From Methanolobus psychrotolerans (GTDB lineage: Archaea; Halobacteriota; Methanosarcinia; Methanosarcinales; Methanosarcinaceae), in contig NZ_MBKP01000001.1 in the NCBI RefSeq assembly GCF_002243045.1, positions 1-64,000 on the forward strand: 64,000 nt of DNA. The letters are read 5' to 3'. Position 1 is the first letter of the stretch, and each line of letters opens with the position of its first letter. The translations under genes and the position numbers were made by a program. Shown here in pieces: positions 55,440 to 63,771 of this stretch. The notes beneath the pieces are model-generated. The model made no database searches. It was not told the DNA's origin and worked only from the letters and a program-made list of their open reading frames with translations.

Positions 55440-56837
55440 AACTACCTCTCAGCTAAAGACTGAGAGGCTTCTTGCTTCATTCCCTGAACTAATGTTCATG
55501 AGTCCACAAGCTCTTCCCGCAGTTCCTGCGGTGCTTAAGTTATTCAATGCTATTTTTTTGATATTAATACTAGCATTAAGATCTCTGTCATGGAATGTCT
55601 TGCAATCAGGACATTCCCATTCTCTTATCTTGAGAGTAAGATCATCTTTCTTGTATCCACAAACATTGCAGATCTTTGATGAAGCATCAAATCTACCTAT
55701 CCTTAGAATGGTCTTTCCATACCATTCTGCTTTGTAGATAAGTTTCCTGATGAATTCAGACCAACCCACATCACTGATTGCCTGAGCAAGCTTGTGGTTT
55801 TTGATTAATCCTTTTACATTAAGGTTTTCGACAGCCACTGCTTGGTTTTCGCGAATTATTCTGATAGTGACCTTATGCTGGAAATCATTTCTCTGGTTAT
55901 TAATTAATTGATGTTGTTTTGCTAGTTTAACGATTGCTTTTTTCCTGTTCTTAGAACCTTTCTGTTTTTTACTCACATTTCTTTGTAGTTTCTTCAACTT
56001 CATGAGTGATTTCTTCAGGAACTTAGGATTTTCAATAACTTCTCCTGTTGACAAAACAGCAAAAGATTTGATTCCAACATCAATTCCTACTGTAGTCTCG
56101 GAATCAAATTCAACAAGTTTTGGTTCGGGAACATGGTCATCAATAAGTAGACTTATGTGATATCTTCCAGCTGATGTTCTGGAAACAGTCAGAGTCTTCA
56201 GAATATTGAACTTCCTGTTAAGTTTCTGGTCAAGAATTACTTCTCCGTTGACTCCTTTTGTAACAAGGTTGTTCTCAATGAATTCCTTATCAAGAAAGTC
56301 TCGATGAAGAACTATCTTTATCCAACCAATCTTAGGCAGGTAAATTTTTGAACTGGTTAAGTTAATCTGGTAATTCTGAGGAACCTGAAATGAATAATTG
56401 TTGTTCTTCTTCCTCTTCTTTGTAGGATAGGATCCTCTTCCTTCAAAGAAGTTCTTGAATCCAGTCAACAAGTTCCTGTTTGCTTGTTGTAAAGATTGTG
56501 AATTTAAGTCTTTCAACCATGAATGATGTTCTTTCAACAAAGTCAAGTTGGTGTTCAGGTTGATCTCACTCACATTGATCTTGAACTTCTTATACATTAG
56601 ATTCTTGATGAAAAGTGACCGGTTGTACATGAATCGACTTCCACCGAAATGTTTTTCGAGAAGAGAGCATTGCTCTTTGTTAGGGTATATTCGATATCTA
56701 TAACCTTTTTTCATCAAGATCACTCATGTTTCAAAAAGCAATTTTTAGTAACAAATATTAAGATTTTCATACTATATATGCTTTTTTTGTTGTAGTGAAA
56801 CGCTTACATCCCCTGAGCTAAAGACTCAGGGGTTTTT
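55440..56837 (-). mobile_element. IS200/IS605-type element carrying tnpB only
   Basis: Bounded by two hairpins with the same loop CTAAAGA but different stems: right end CCTCTCAG/CTGAGAGG (55445-55467) and left end CCCCTGAG/CTCAGGGG (56810-56832). No tnpA (Y1 transposase) is present, so it depends on a helper. Inferred: an omega RNA would run off the 3' part of tnpB and the right end, with its guide beginning just outside at about 55444 toward lower coordinates. Confidence 0.85.
55449..56714 (-). CDS. tnpB: TnpB RNA-guided nuclease/transposon accessory protein
   Basis: 421 residues from ATG 56714 (MKKGYRYRIYPNKEQCSLLE). N-terminal helix-turn-helix (FGGSRFMYNRSLFIKN), then RuvC-like nuclease with GIDVGIK, VENLNVKG, and DRDLNAS acids, and a zinc ribbon CNVCGYKKDD...CPDCKTFH. 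TnpB proteins are RNA-guided DNA endonucleases that keep the transposon in place. All three acidic positions are intact, so it may be active. The ORF ends in the right-end hairpin region. Confidence 0.95.
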   Translation of the reverse strand: MKKGYRYRIYPNKEQCSLLEKHFGGSRFMYNRSLFIKNLMYKKFKINVSEINLNTNLTLLKEHHSWLKDLNSQSLQQANRNLLTGFKNFFEGRGSYPTKKRKKNNNYSFQVPQNYQINLTSSKIYLPKIGWIKIVLHRDFLDKEFIENNLVTKGVNGEVILDQKLNRKFNILKTLTVSRTSAGRYHISLLIDDHVPEPKLVEFDSETTVGIDVGIKSFAVLSTGEVIENPKFLKKSLMKLKKLQRNVSKKQKGSKNRKKAIVKLAKQHQLINNQRNDFQHKVTIRIIRENQAVAVENLNVKGLIKNHKLAQAISDVGWSEFIRKLIYKAEWYGKTILRIGRFDASSKICNVCGYKKDDLTLKIREWECPDCKTFHDRDLNASINIKKIALNNLSTAGTAGRACGLMNISSGNEARSLSVFS

Positions 56838-56976
56838 CGCTCCAAATTATAAACCATGACCCGAACAGGACAAGAAACAGACCACAAGATGTTGTAACCA
56901 TAAAAGGTACTGATTTTTTTGAATTATAATAGTCATTGTTAATAATCCTTTTGATATTTGGTGCTTCAATTTTCAT
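56818..56976 (-). CDS. Small membrane protein truncated by the IS left end
   Basis: 52 codons from ATG 56976 (MKIEAPNIKRIINNDYYNSK), with a hydrophobic segment (VTTSCGLFLVLFGSWFIIW) and a stop inside the IS hairpin loop (56818-56820). The last six residues (SEKPLS) come from the transposon. A TATA box (CAATATATCCC, complement of about 56990-57000) is about 24 nt from the start, suggesting a leaderless message. The original function is unknown. Confidence 0.6.
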   Translation of the reverse strand: MKIEAPNIKRIINNDYYNSKKSVPFMVTTSCGLFLVLFGSWFIIWSEKPLSL

Positions 56977-57356
56977 ATAAGGCATAGATGGGATATATTG
57001 TTATTAATGATTTCAGTCAAGTTTGTAAAAATGGTTTTGGATGACCACACCAAGAATGATTTACACCCATTTTAAAATGATGTAGAATTGAGCAGATGGC
57101 ATTATCAGGGCGTAAGGCATACACTTACACCTCTACAACATTTTTTCATTTACCAGATTATTTCAGTTAAGTAGAAGTCGCCATTTTAAATTAGTTCTAA
57201 CTGTCATCAAATAAGTTTGAATTTTTCTATAGTGGACATACATTATATCTTCATTTAAAAAGAAATAATAAAAATTATGTGGAAGGTATTGGGTTAAGAT
57301 GCCAGTAGAAATTCCACATAATTCCTACAATCGATTATTTTGTATTTTTGATATAT
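56977..57356. other. Intergenic, no gene recognised
   Basis: AT-rich stretch between the IS-truncated gene and the recombinase. Contains GATGTAGAATTGAGC and an A/T-rich tract; no ribosome site plus start with a protein-like frame was found. Confidence 0.4.
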
Positions 57357-57968
57357 TCACACCATTTGCATAGGTTCATCATATTTCAGTAATTCACGCT
57401 GTAAATCTTCAATTGAATAATGAAGATAATGCATAGTGGTTTCAATATTCTTATGCCGGAGATAGCGTGAAACCGATATCAGGGGAACGCCGGAATCAAG
57501 CAAGTGCTGGGCACGGCTTCTTCTGAAGGTATGAGTTCCGATTTTTTTATTTATTCCTGCTTTTTTACATAATTCATTAACAATTACATATACATGTGAA
57601 CGATTAACCTGTTTAGATTTATTGGAGAACATGATAAAATCACCATCTTTTAATTTATTATGTTGAATGTACCGATTAACTCTTTTAAGAAAATCGGATG
57701 TGACAGGAGCTTTCCTTAAATCTTTGTTATCCACACCTTTCGCATTCCATATCTCAATGCACTTGCCATGAATGTCAATATCCCTTACACGTACATTAAT
57801 CGCTTCTGAAACCCTTAAAGCAGGTATGTACATCATCAACATCCATATCTCATGTTTCTCATCGATATCGGGCATTGATAATATTTGGTTCAGTTCACTC
57901 ACCTTGAGCCATTCCTTACTATATGGGGTGACCTCTTTCTTTGCTTTTTTGGCATTTACGTTTTTCAT
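57357..57968 (-). CDS. Short tyrosine recombinase (integrase)
   Basis: 203 residues from ATG 57968, with a TATA-like element about 25 nt upstream suggesting a leaderless start. Only the catalytic domain is present (typical XerA/integrase proteins also have an N-terminal SAM-like DNA-binding domain). Arg is in ALRVSEAINVR, Lys in the strand after WNAKGVDN, HTFRRSR supplies the His and second Arg, and the Tyr is in HKNIETTMHYLHY. Likely excises or integrates the AT-rich region to its right; short single-domain forms are common on archaeal plasmids and viruses. Confidence 0.88.
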   Translation of the reverse strand: MKNVNAKKAKKEVTPYSKEWLKVSELNQILSMPDIDEKHEIWMLMMYIPALRVSEAINVRVRDIDIHGKCIEIWNAKGVDNKDLRKAPVTSDFLKRVNRYIQHNKLKDGDFIMFSNKSKQVNRSHVYVIVNELCKKAGINKKIGTHTFRRSRAQHLLDSGVPLISVSRYLRHKNIETTMHYLHYSIEDLQRELLKYDEPMQMV

Positions 57969-58203
57969 ACAAACCACAATATAAAAATATAACAGAAGCT
58001 ATTTAAATGTTTTTAGACATTTTGCTATATTTTAAAATGAGCACCGGTCAGATGCTTCGTGTTATGAGGAGAAAGTCTAGATATTTGAAAACATAACAAA
58101 ATAATAAAATTGTTAGATTTTTGATGTAAGGAAAATTGCCATTTAATATGAAATGCATCAAAATGTACCTTTTCTATCATTTCAGTACTCATGTATTTTT
58201 ACT

Positions 58204-59313
58204 TTATTGGGCATCATAGAAAAAAAGATACTCAACGTATTCATCATTACCGAAGCCTATGCGTTCACATTTAATCTTGTAATATCCACTTGATAAAACA
58301 GAAGAATTTATTGAAATTTGATAGCAACCCATATATGAGGTGGTTCCTATCATATGATTATATTGACTAATAGAAATATTTGAGGAACGATCATCAGCAA
58401 CCATCGTCAAATAATCAATACGGCTTACATTAAAATTTGAATCTACTTTTAATAAACTTATATTCAAATTAGAAACCGGTCCTGTTACATAAACAGTGAA
58501 AGGAATTGGATTTGTATTAGTTAACGAAGTACTTTCCATTTCGATATTCATACTCCCATGCAAAAAAGGTAAATTGCCAATAATAAGACTATAAGGAGTT
58601 GTCGATGCCATTCCAAAAAATACAAATACTATAAGAAAAATCCCTATGGATATTTTTAGTATTGAATCCCATCTTATTTCAAAATTATTAAAATAATTAA
58701 GGATGCCAAGAGTGCTTTCTGATAGGTAATTCCTTCTCTTTAATGTTTCCTTAAAATAAAACGGTAGCAGAAATCCAAAAAGTAATATGACTCCAAGAAG
58801 TACATCGATTTTAACTAAAACATATGCAATTACCATCGCAGCAATTATAAATAATGCTTCTACTTTTGCATTAAATAATATTAAATACCAACCTATAGAT
58901 ACCAGAATAATGAGTATAATCACAATAAGTTGATAGTAGGGAAGAATTTTTAATTGAACGAATATAATATATATGTAATATAATGTAAAAGTGCTCAATA
59001 ACAAGGTTATTGACATTGCAATGGCACTATAAGAGTTTTCCAAAACATAATTATTATCTTTATTAAACAAGCAAATTACATAGAAAGGAAAAGAGATTAC
59101 GATTAATACGGAGAGAATGAAAATCATTGCCAAAAGCAAAACCAGTACCGAATACATTTCAAAATTAAAAGCGGTTGTATGTGTATAATCTAGTATTCTA
59201 TGAACTATATATGAAAATAGTCCAAGGAGTATTAATAAAAAGCTAAAAACGTTTTCACGCTGATTGACATCTTGGTCTCTATCTTCGGCGGATTCATTTC
59301 CGTGTTCACACAT
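58204..59313 (-). CDS. Multi-pass membrane protein, unknown
   Basis: 369 residues from ATG 59313; a TATA box about 25 nt upstream (TTTTATAC) supports a leaderless start, and an upstream GTG (59361) would lie before it. About nine hydrophobic helices fill residues 20-260, followed by an extracellular beta-rich domain (about 270-369, ending NDEYVEYLFFYDAQ). Not recognised; no catalytic motif seen. Divergent from the small protein at 59641 across a region with a large inverted repeat. Confidence 0.7.
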   Translation of the reverse strand: MCEHGNESAEDRDQDVNQRENVFSFLLILLGLFSYIVHRILDYTHTTAFNFEMYSVLVLLLAMIFILSVLIVISFPFYVICLFNKDNNYVLENSYSAIAMSITLLLSTFTLYYIYIIFVQLKILPYYQLIVIILIILVSIGWYLILFNAKVEALFIIAAMVIAYVLVKIDVLLGVILLFGFLLPFYFKETLKRRNYLSESTLGILNYFNNFEIRWDSILKISIGIFLIVFVFFGMASTTPYSLIIGNLPFLHGSMNIEMESTSLTNTNPIPFTVYVTGPVSNLNISLLKVDSNFNVSRIDYLTMVADDRSSNISISQYNHMIGTTSYMGCYQISINSSVLSSGYYKIKCERIGFGNDEYVEYLFFYDAQ

Positions 59314-59355
59314 TAATTTATGAATAGAAATAAATGTATAAAATACTTCCGTATG

Positions 59356-59567
59356 TCTCACATTCCGCAGGTAGATAACAAAAACTCATAATTTTGCTTG
59401 ATGATGGTTTTGATTGTATTTATGGAGAAATCTAGTTTGTTGATTCGGTACGAATGCTGCAAAAACAGGTCTTTTTCCAGATATAAATATGGACTATAAT
59501 AGTCAGATTACAAAAACGCTAGCAAGCAAAATTAGTCAAAACAAATTAGTACCTGTGGAATGTGAGA
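59356..59567. repeat. 45-bp imperfect inverted repeat between divergent membrane genes
   Basis: Left arm 59356-59400 starts TCTCACATTCCGCAGGTA and ends ATTTTGCTTG; right arm 59523-59567 is its imperfect reverse complement (17 of the outer 18 bases match). A 13-bp palindrome GACTAT-A-ATAGTC (59492-59504) lies between. The arms face the two divergent promoters, so they may bind the same regulator, or may be ends of a small element. Confidence 0.75.
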
Positions 59568-59640
59568 TTATTGTCATCTACGAAATTCAAATAAGCATCT
59601 TAACATGAATTGATACTTATATTGCTTACAGGTGTTTAAA

Positions 59641-59775
59641 ATGGGTAAATTAAAGATTTTAAATAATAGAGAACTTAAAAAAACATCTAACCTTATATTT
59701 ATGTTTACCTTTTTCATCTTAATAATAATTGTACTTTTCACTGTAATAATGTTTGCAATTACACATTTTTGGTGA
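59641..59775 (+). CDS. Small single-helix membrane protein, 44 residues
   Basis: ATG 59641 with AGGTG 7-8 nt upstream. The sequence starts MGKLKILNNRELKKTSN and continues into one long hydrophobic helix, LIFMFTFFILIIIVLFTVI, with end FAITHFW. No homologue recognised. It is divergent from the 369-aa membrane protein and might be its partner. A TATA-like element CTTATATTGC lies at about 59611-59620. Confidence 0.6.
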   Translation: MGKLKILNNRELKKTSNLIFMFTFFILIIIVLFTVIMFAITHFW

Positions 59776-59929
59776 AATAATGGTGGATGAAGGCAATACA
59801 AGAAAATTAAAAGACTTGTATTGACTTTATGACGTTTATAAATCAATCTATTTATATTTAAATATTTTTTATAATATCAAATAGAAAAGGATTTAATGCA
59901 GTAATTCTTTTTTGAATATACCTACAATG

Positions 59930-60068
59930 TCCTGAAAGGTATGTCACTCAACTGAATTTGGAGGTTCAATTCGTAATTCCTACCATTCAGGATAGGTATT
60001 TCAATCCCTGAAAGGCGTGTGTATTCATCTGTAGCAGGAAGAATATGTTGAAACTATCGCCTTTCAGG
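59930..60068. repeat. Two consecutive related stem-loops
   Basis: Stem-loop 1 pairs TCCTGAAAGGTA (59930-59941) with TACCATTCAGGA (59981-59992), 11 of 12 positions. Stem-loop 2 pairs CCTGAAAGGCG (60007-60017) with CGCCTTTCAGG (60058-60068), perfect. The arms are variants of the same words, with TTCAGGATA following both 3' arms, so the two are a tandem duplication of period about 76 bp. The rest of 59776-60163 has no gene. Confidence 0.75.
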
Positions 60069-60163
60069 ATAAGGCACTTAAAACTTCAAGATTAAGCACC
60101 TTACTCTTCATTATTTGTTTTTTAATAATACAACTACAGCATCAAGTTTAATATAATAACTGA

Positions 60164-61039
60164 TTAATAATTCAGGTTTTTACCGTTGAAATACATTTTA
60201 TATTCAGAATTATGTTTATCGTTTATTCTTATATACGTGGATTCGACCTTTGTAATTTTTAATTCTAAATCTAATATTTTTCTGTCATCTATTATTTGTT
60301 CTGCCAAATTCAATTTAAAGTCTTCATGATTCATTTGCATAATTCGTAATTCATTCGTGTATGATACTTTTCCATGCATATTTATTGTCTTTGACCTAGC
60401 AGGTATCACATTTTCCCAAGTTTTAAAGAAATACTGATTTAAATATAACTTATTTTTATAATACCTATGTGCTATATCAATACGAATGTCCCTTAATTTC
60501 CTTGTTTTTTGCTTTACTGGTTTAGATATGGGTAGAGGTGTTCTGCCTACAGGCATTGATATTTTTATTTCTTGAGGCGGATTGTCGTACAGGTATTCAA
60601 TTTGTTTATCTCTTTCAGATAACTGCTTTTGTAATTCGGCAATCAGGGTGTCTTTGTCGTTATCAATGTCTACGTTAATCAATCCTATTAAATCACATGT
60701 AGGTATGTTAATTTCAGATGAACCATCACAATTAACGTTAAAAACTGCATTATTTTGATAATTTCCCCTTCCAACTTTTTTATAACCAGCGTCAATATCA
60801 CTCAACAATCGGATGCCCATTTTATCAAGATGATATGATTTCCTATTAGATTGATGTACAAGTGATGATTTTAACAACTTCCGTCTGACCATCATGGAAA
60901 GGGCGGCGCTAAATTCTTTTTTTGTACCTATGTACGATATAGTTTCCCGAATTTCATTTGCAAAATGTGTCCCTTTGGATATTTGATCGGCCACTAGAAC
61001 AAATAGTTCCCTATTTTCGTAACTTCTTAATTTCTTCAT
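60164..61039 (-). CDS. Winged-helix/coiled-coil DNA-binding-like protein, unknown
   Basis: 291 residues. The N-terminal 85 residues look like a winged helix (RKLLKSSLVHQSNRKSYHLDKMGIRLL), followed by a coiled-coil stretch (DTLIAELQKQLSERDKQIEYL) and a basic C-terminal half. ATG start with GAGGT 6 nt upstream. A 19-bp palindrome (61070-61088) covers the region between TATA box and start, so it probably represses itself. It may be a regulator or replication/segregation protein of the mobile region. Confidence 0.65.
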   Translation of the reverse strand: MKKLRSYENRELFVLVADQISKGTHFANEIRETISYIGTKKEFSAALSMMVRRKLLKSSLVHQSNRKSYHLDKMGIRLLSDIDAGYKKVGRGNYQNNAVFNVNCDGSSEINIPTCDLIGLINVDIDNDKDTLIAELQKQLSERDKQIEYLYDNPPQEIKISMPVGRTPLPISKPVKQKTRKLRDIRIDIAHRYYKNKLYLNQYFFKTWENVIPARSKTINMHGKVSYTNELRIMQMNHEDFKLNLAEQIIDDRKILDLELKITKVESTYIRINDKHNSEYKMYFNGKNLNY

Positions 61040-61069
61040 CCTTAACCTCAGTAATTTTATTCTGTATGT

Positions 61070-61096
61070 ACTAACGCTAAGTGTTAGTTTATATAC
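61070..61096 (-). promoter_or_regulatory. Palindromic operator next to the TATA box
   Basis: ACTAAC-GCTAAGT-GTTAGT (61070-61088) with inner matches, immediately downstream of a minus-strand TATA box (complement of 61087-61096, GTATATAAA). The predicted transcript start lies near 61066, inside or just after the palindrome. Confidence 0.55.
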
Positions 61097-61157
61097 TTAT
61101 GGTAAATAGGGAATTAAGAAACAGGATGCTAAGGCATTGTAGTTATCAAAATAATTG

Positions 61158-61282
61158 AATTAATACCCTATGCAAGATTAAGGTAAATTGAGTAACTAGA
61201 TTGAATTAAGTAACATTTACAATAGAGGTAGGGTATTAATTATTAAAAATTCGATATGTTAAAGATTGATTTGATACCCTAC
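61158..61282. repeat. Perfect 13-bp inverted repeat with additional TACCCTA copies
   Basis: AATTAATACCCTA (61158-61170) and TAGGGTATTAATT (61229-61241) are exact reverse complements; ATACCCTA recurs at 61274-61281. ATTGAGTAAC and ATTAAGTAAC (61187-61213 region) are short direct repeats between them. This could be an origin/partition-type cluster or operator array. No gene is present. Confidence 0.6.
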
Positions 61283-61343
61283 TTGCTAGAGAGAATTATA
61301 AAGGTTGTGAAAATCACAAAAGTTATAGACTTTATAATAACTA

Positions 61344-61934
61344 TCAATACACAGTTTTATCACTTTGTACTGTTTTTTTGACAACTCTCATGTCTTCATG
61401 TCCACAATATTTGCATTTATAATATCGAGTGATTTTTATCCTAGTTCCCTCCAAAATTTTATCTTCTTTTATCTTTGGTTCTCTGGATTCAATATAAGCA
61501 AATTCTTGTTTGCATTCTTTACATTGACTCATATCATAATACGAACGAACATTCAAAAACCACGCACCAATAATTATTAAAAAGAAACTAACTACCATCC
61601 AGTATGGGTTTAGAATGTCAATATGAGGAATAAATGGAATAATATTACTTTTCGTTACAGAGATTATCCCAGTGAATATAGTAATTATGCCAGAAAGAAA
61701 TGAAACGATTCCCACTAAGCCTATATTTTGTCGTCCATATTTTTTGATTAGAACAGGAGCATATTTTTGAGTGAAAATATTCTTCTCTTTATCTCCTTCA
61801 TAAGTTACAGTGTTTCCTTGAATGATTGTAACTCCCTCAATATTATGTCCAATAACATTTCCATTTCCAATTGTAGTAGAATCTCCTATCATTGTAGAAG
61901 ATTGAATATTAGTTTTTTTCATAATATCACACAT
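61344..61934 (-). CDS. Membrane protein with glycine/asparagine-rich N-terminus and zinc ribbon
   Basis: 197 residues from ATG 61934; ATG 61922 is also possible and an upstream start (62003) is unlikely as a TATA-like element sits in between. The N-terminus has SSTMIGDSTTIGNGNVIGHN, a repeated G-(D/N)-x-T/N pattern seen in some defence-associated effectors. Two membrane helices follow (about residues 65-90 and 105-125), then a zinc ribbon CKECKQEF...CKYCGHED. Function unknown. Confidence 0.6.
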   Translation of the reverse strand: MCDIMKKTNIQSSTMIGDSTTIGNGNVIGHNIEGVTIIQGNTVTYEGDKEKNIFTQKYAPVLIKKYGRQNIGLVGIVSFLSGIITIFTGIISVTKSNIIPFIPHIDILNPYWMVVSFFLIIIGAWFLNVRSYYDMSQCKECKQEFAYIESREPKIKEDKILEGTRIKITRYYKCKYCGHEDMRVVKKTVQSDKTVY

Positions 61935-62176
61935 TAATTCCGTACAATTGTATGAACTTAAATAAAGCATAGAGATTCTAGTATTTATTTTTGCGGTAAA
62001 CACAGTGAAAGTAATCTATTAAATTGTGTTATATTATTAATATATTTTATTAAAGCACTTGATTTCAAATAAATTCAAAAACATCCTAGAATTGTATCTA
62101 GATATATACTAATTTTTATATTCAAATCAATAAACTATATATTGTTTAGTAGTTGAATTACTTATTGGTGTTTATT

Positions 62177-62365
62177 TTGCCAGTAAAAAGTACTACAACT
62201 AAGTCTATAAAATGTCCAACGTGTAAGGGCAAAGGTACTGTGAAATGTCAAGTATGTTCTGGTAAAGGGAAAATCGATGATATATTATCTACTTATGTTT
62301 GTAAAACATGCAAAGGAAGCGGATTGCTCAAATGCCCGAACTGTAAAGGTAAAGGAATACTTTAA
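62177..62365 (+). CDS. Small DnaJ-like zinc-finger protein
   Basis: 62 residues from TTG 62177 (MPVKSTTTKSIKCPTCKG), with TTGGTG 6 nt upstream. Four CxxCxGxG-type motifs (CPTCKGKG, CQVCSGKG, CKTCKGSG, CPNCKGKG) match the zinc-binding centre of DnaJ, here without a J-domain. Such free zinc centres bind unfolded proteins or pair with nucleases. The gene opens a run of three small plus-strand genes and a nuclease gene. Confidence 0.8.
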   Translation: MPVKSTTTKSIKCPTCKGKGTVKCQVCSGKGKIDDILSTYVCKTCKGSGLLKCPNCKGKGIL

Positions 62366-62374
62366 AAAGGTGGT

Positions 62375-62503
62375 ATGATGGCAGGAACAAGTAATAATGA
62401 TTCCCCAATTGCCAGAGTTGTGCAAGCATTTGTTTTTATTGCTGTGCTAATGGCGTGTGGATATGCTTTGATGAATATTGCAAAAATAATAGGGATATTA
62501 TAA
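62375..62503 (+). CDS. Small membrane protein, about 41 residues
   Basis: Start ATG 62378 (or 62375), with AAGGTGGT upstream. Reads MAGTSNNDSPIARVVQAFVF and continues as a hydrophobic helix ending NIAKIIGIL. No homologue recognised. It lies 9 nt after the zinc-finger gene and 11 nt before the nuclease gene, so all are probably one operon. Confidence 0.6.
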   Translation: MMAGTSNNDSPIARVVQAFVFIAVLMACGYALMNIAKIIGIL

Positions 62504-62514
62504 TGGAGTAATAT

Positions 62515-63099
62515 ATGGATTTTAACACCATTATTTATTTTATAATATTTATTCTACTTATTTTAGTTGTTTCAAAGTTCATGAATACTAGTGCATCTGA
62601 ACATAATCATCAGAGTAAGCCCAATAGCAAGATACAATCATATCCTCAAAATCAGTGTGCTGATGAGAGGATTTCAAAAACAGAGAGAGAATTCAAGAAT
62701 GTAGTAAATTTCTTACAAAATGAAGTTTCACTTAGATATGGTAAAAACAAAAATGAAAAAGGTTATCAACAGGAATTAGATGGGAGATTATCTGTTCTAA
62801 ATGAAAGGTATGGATATGATGTACACTATGAAGCTGTAAATGGCAAACATAGAGTAGATTTTGTCGTAAATAGAAATATTGGAATTGAGATGAAAGTACA
62901 TCGTGGTGGTACTCAGGTTCAGAAAGAGTTGTTTAGTCAGATTACCGATTATGCACAATACTGTACTAAGATGATAGGATTGGTTGTGAATGTCACCAAT
63001 GATGATGCAGATGTATTAAGATTGGAAATTCTGGATAAATTGAAGTATCAACATGCAATCACCTCCAAGAATTATGAAATCATTGTTCTAAATGTCTAA
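62515..63099 (+). CDS. Membrane-anchored PD-(D/E)XK nuclease-like protein
   Basis: 194 residues. One N-terminal helix (about 5-22, TIIYFIIFILLILVVSKFM) is followed by a restriction-endonuclease-like fold: E87 (QQELDGRL), D115 in RVDFVV, and the E125-x-K127 in GIEMKV, i.e. the E...D...ExK core. The rest resembles archaeal Holliday/restriction nuclease domains (ERYGYDVHYEAVNGKHRVDF). A membrane anchor on such a fold is unusual and suggests action on incoming DNA at the membrane. TATGGAGTAAT provides the ribosome site. Confidence 0.8.
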   Translation: MDFNTIIYFIIFILLILVVSKFMNTSASEHNHQSKPNSKIQSYPQNQCADERISKTEREFKNVVNFLQNEVSLRYGKNKNEKGYQQELDGRLSVLNERYGYDVHYEAVNGKHRVDFVVNRNIGIEMKVHRGGTQVQKELFSQITDYAQYCTKMIGLVVNVTNDDADVLRLEILDKLKYQHAITSKNYEIIVLNV

Positions 63100-63121
63100 T
63101 AGGTAAACATGGAATGATATA

Positions 63122-63343
63122 ATGTCATTGATAAAACCAATATTAATAATTGTATTCTTAATTATTGCATTCATACTTGCTTCAGTGGGTGCAAATATAA
63201 TTGATGAAGGTGCTGATTCTGTAGGATTAAAGCCATCAGAAGATTCTTCATTTTCTGATATCAATACCAGTGGAATGGTAACTATTGTGCTTTTTGGCAT
63301 GATTGTTCTAGGTGGTGTAGCGTTAATTAAAGGAAAGGGTTGA
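63122..63343 (+). CDS. Small two-helix membrane protein
   Basis: 73 residues: helix 1 (PILIIVFLIIAFILASVGA), an outer or periplasm-facing loop of about 28 residues rich in Ser and Asp, and helix 2 (MVTIVLFGMIVLGGVALI) with a KGKG end. ATG start, 22 nt after the nuclease gene. No homologue recognised; gene order suggests a joint function with the nuclease. Confidence 0.6.
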   Translation: MSLIKPILIIVFLIIAFILASVGANIIDEGADSVGLKPSEDSSFSDINTSGMVTIVLFGMIVLGGVALIKGKG

Positions 63344-63771
63344 GAATATCCAGAATAACCCTTTCCATATCCTCATTATATAATATAATAGGAACGAAAA
63401 TATTGATATACATCATTCTGTTCAAATATATTCAGATTTAATCGTTCTTTAAAATCCCCTTCTGTTACTCAAATATTTTTAGAATTTTTAAGGATGAAAT
63501 CATCAAAAAGTTCTATTTCATAATTTGATAAACAGTTAATTATAACTTCAAGAAAACTGTTCAGAAGGACTATTCTATTTTTATTTAATATCCAGTATGC
63601 TATTTGCTAAAAAGGTTCAATGTGAATAGGCATTTTTGAGGGGTTTTCCTATTTCATTTTTAGACAGTTCCAGTTATTATCGGAGAACTATATTGATGTT
63701 CCTCAAATCAAACTATATTTCTAATGTTGGGTTGGAACGAATTCTCACTCATGAGTTTAGACAGTTTCTAG
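63344..63771. other. Intergenic, with a short direct repeat
   Basis: AT-rich, no intact gene. TTTAGACAGTTCCAGTTA (63657-63674) and TTTAGACAGTTTCTAGTTA (63755-63773) are near copies, the second overlapping the end of the next gene. Confidence 0.4.

Noticed and set aside
59574-59846. 90-codon minus-strand frame
   Set aside because: No ribosome site; the plus-strand 44-residue ORF at 59641 has a good one and a clear membrane helix.
59930-60068. CRISPR array
   Set aside because: Only two units, arms are inverted rather than direct, no cas genes nearby.
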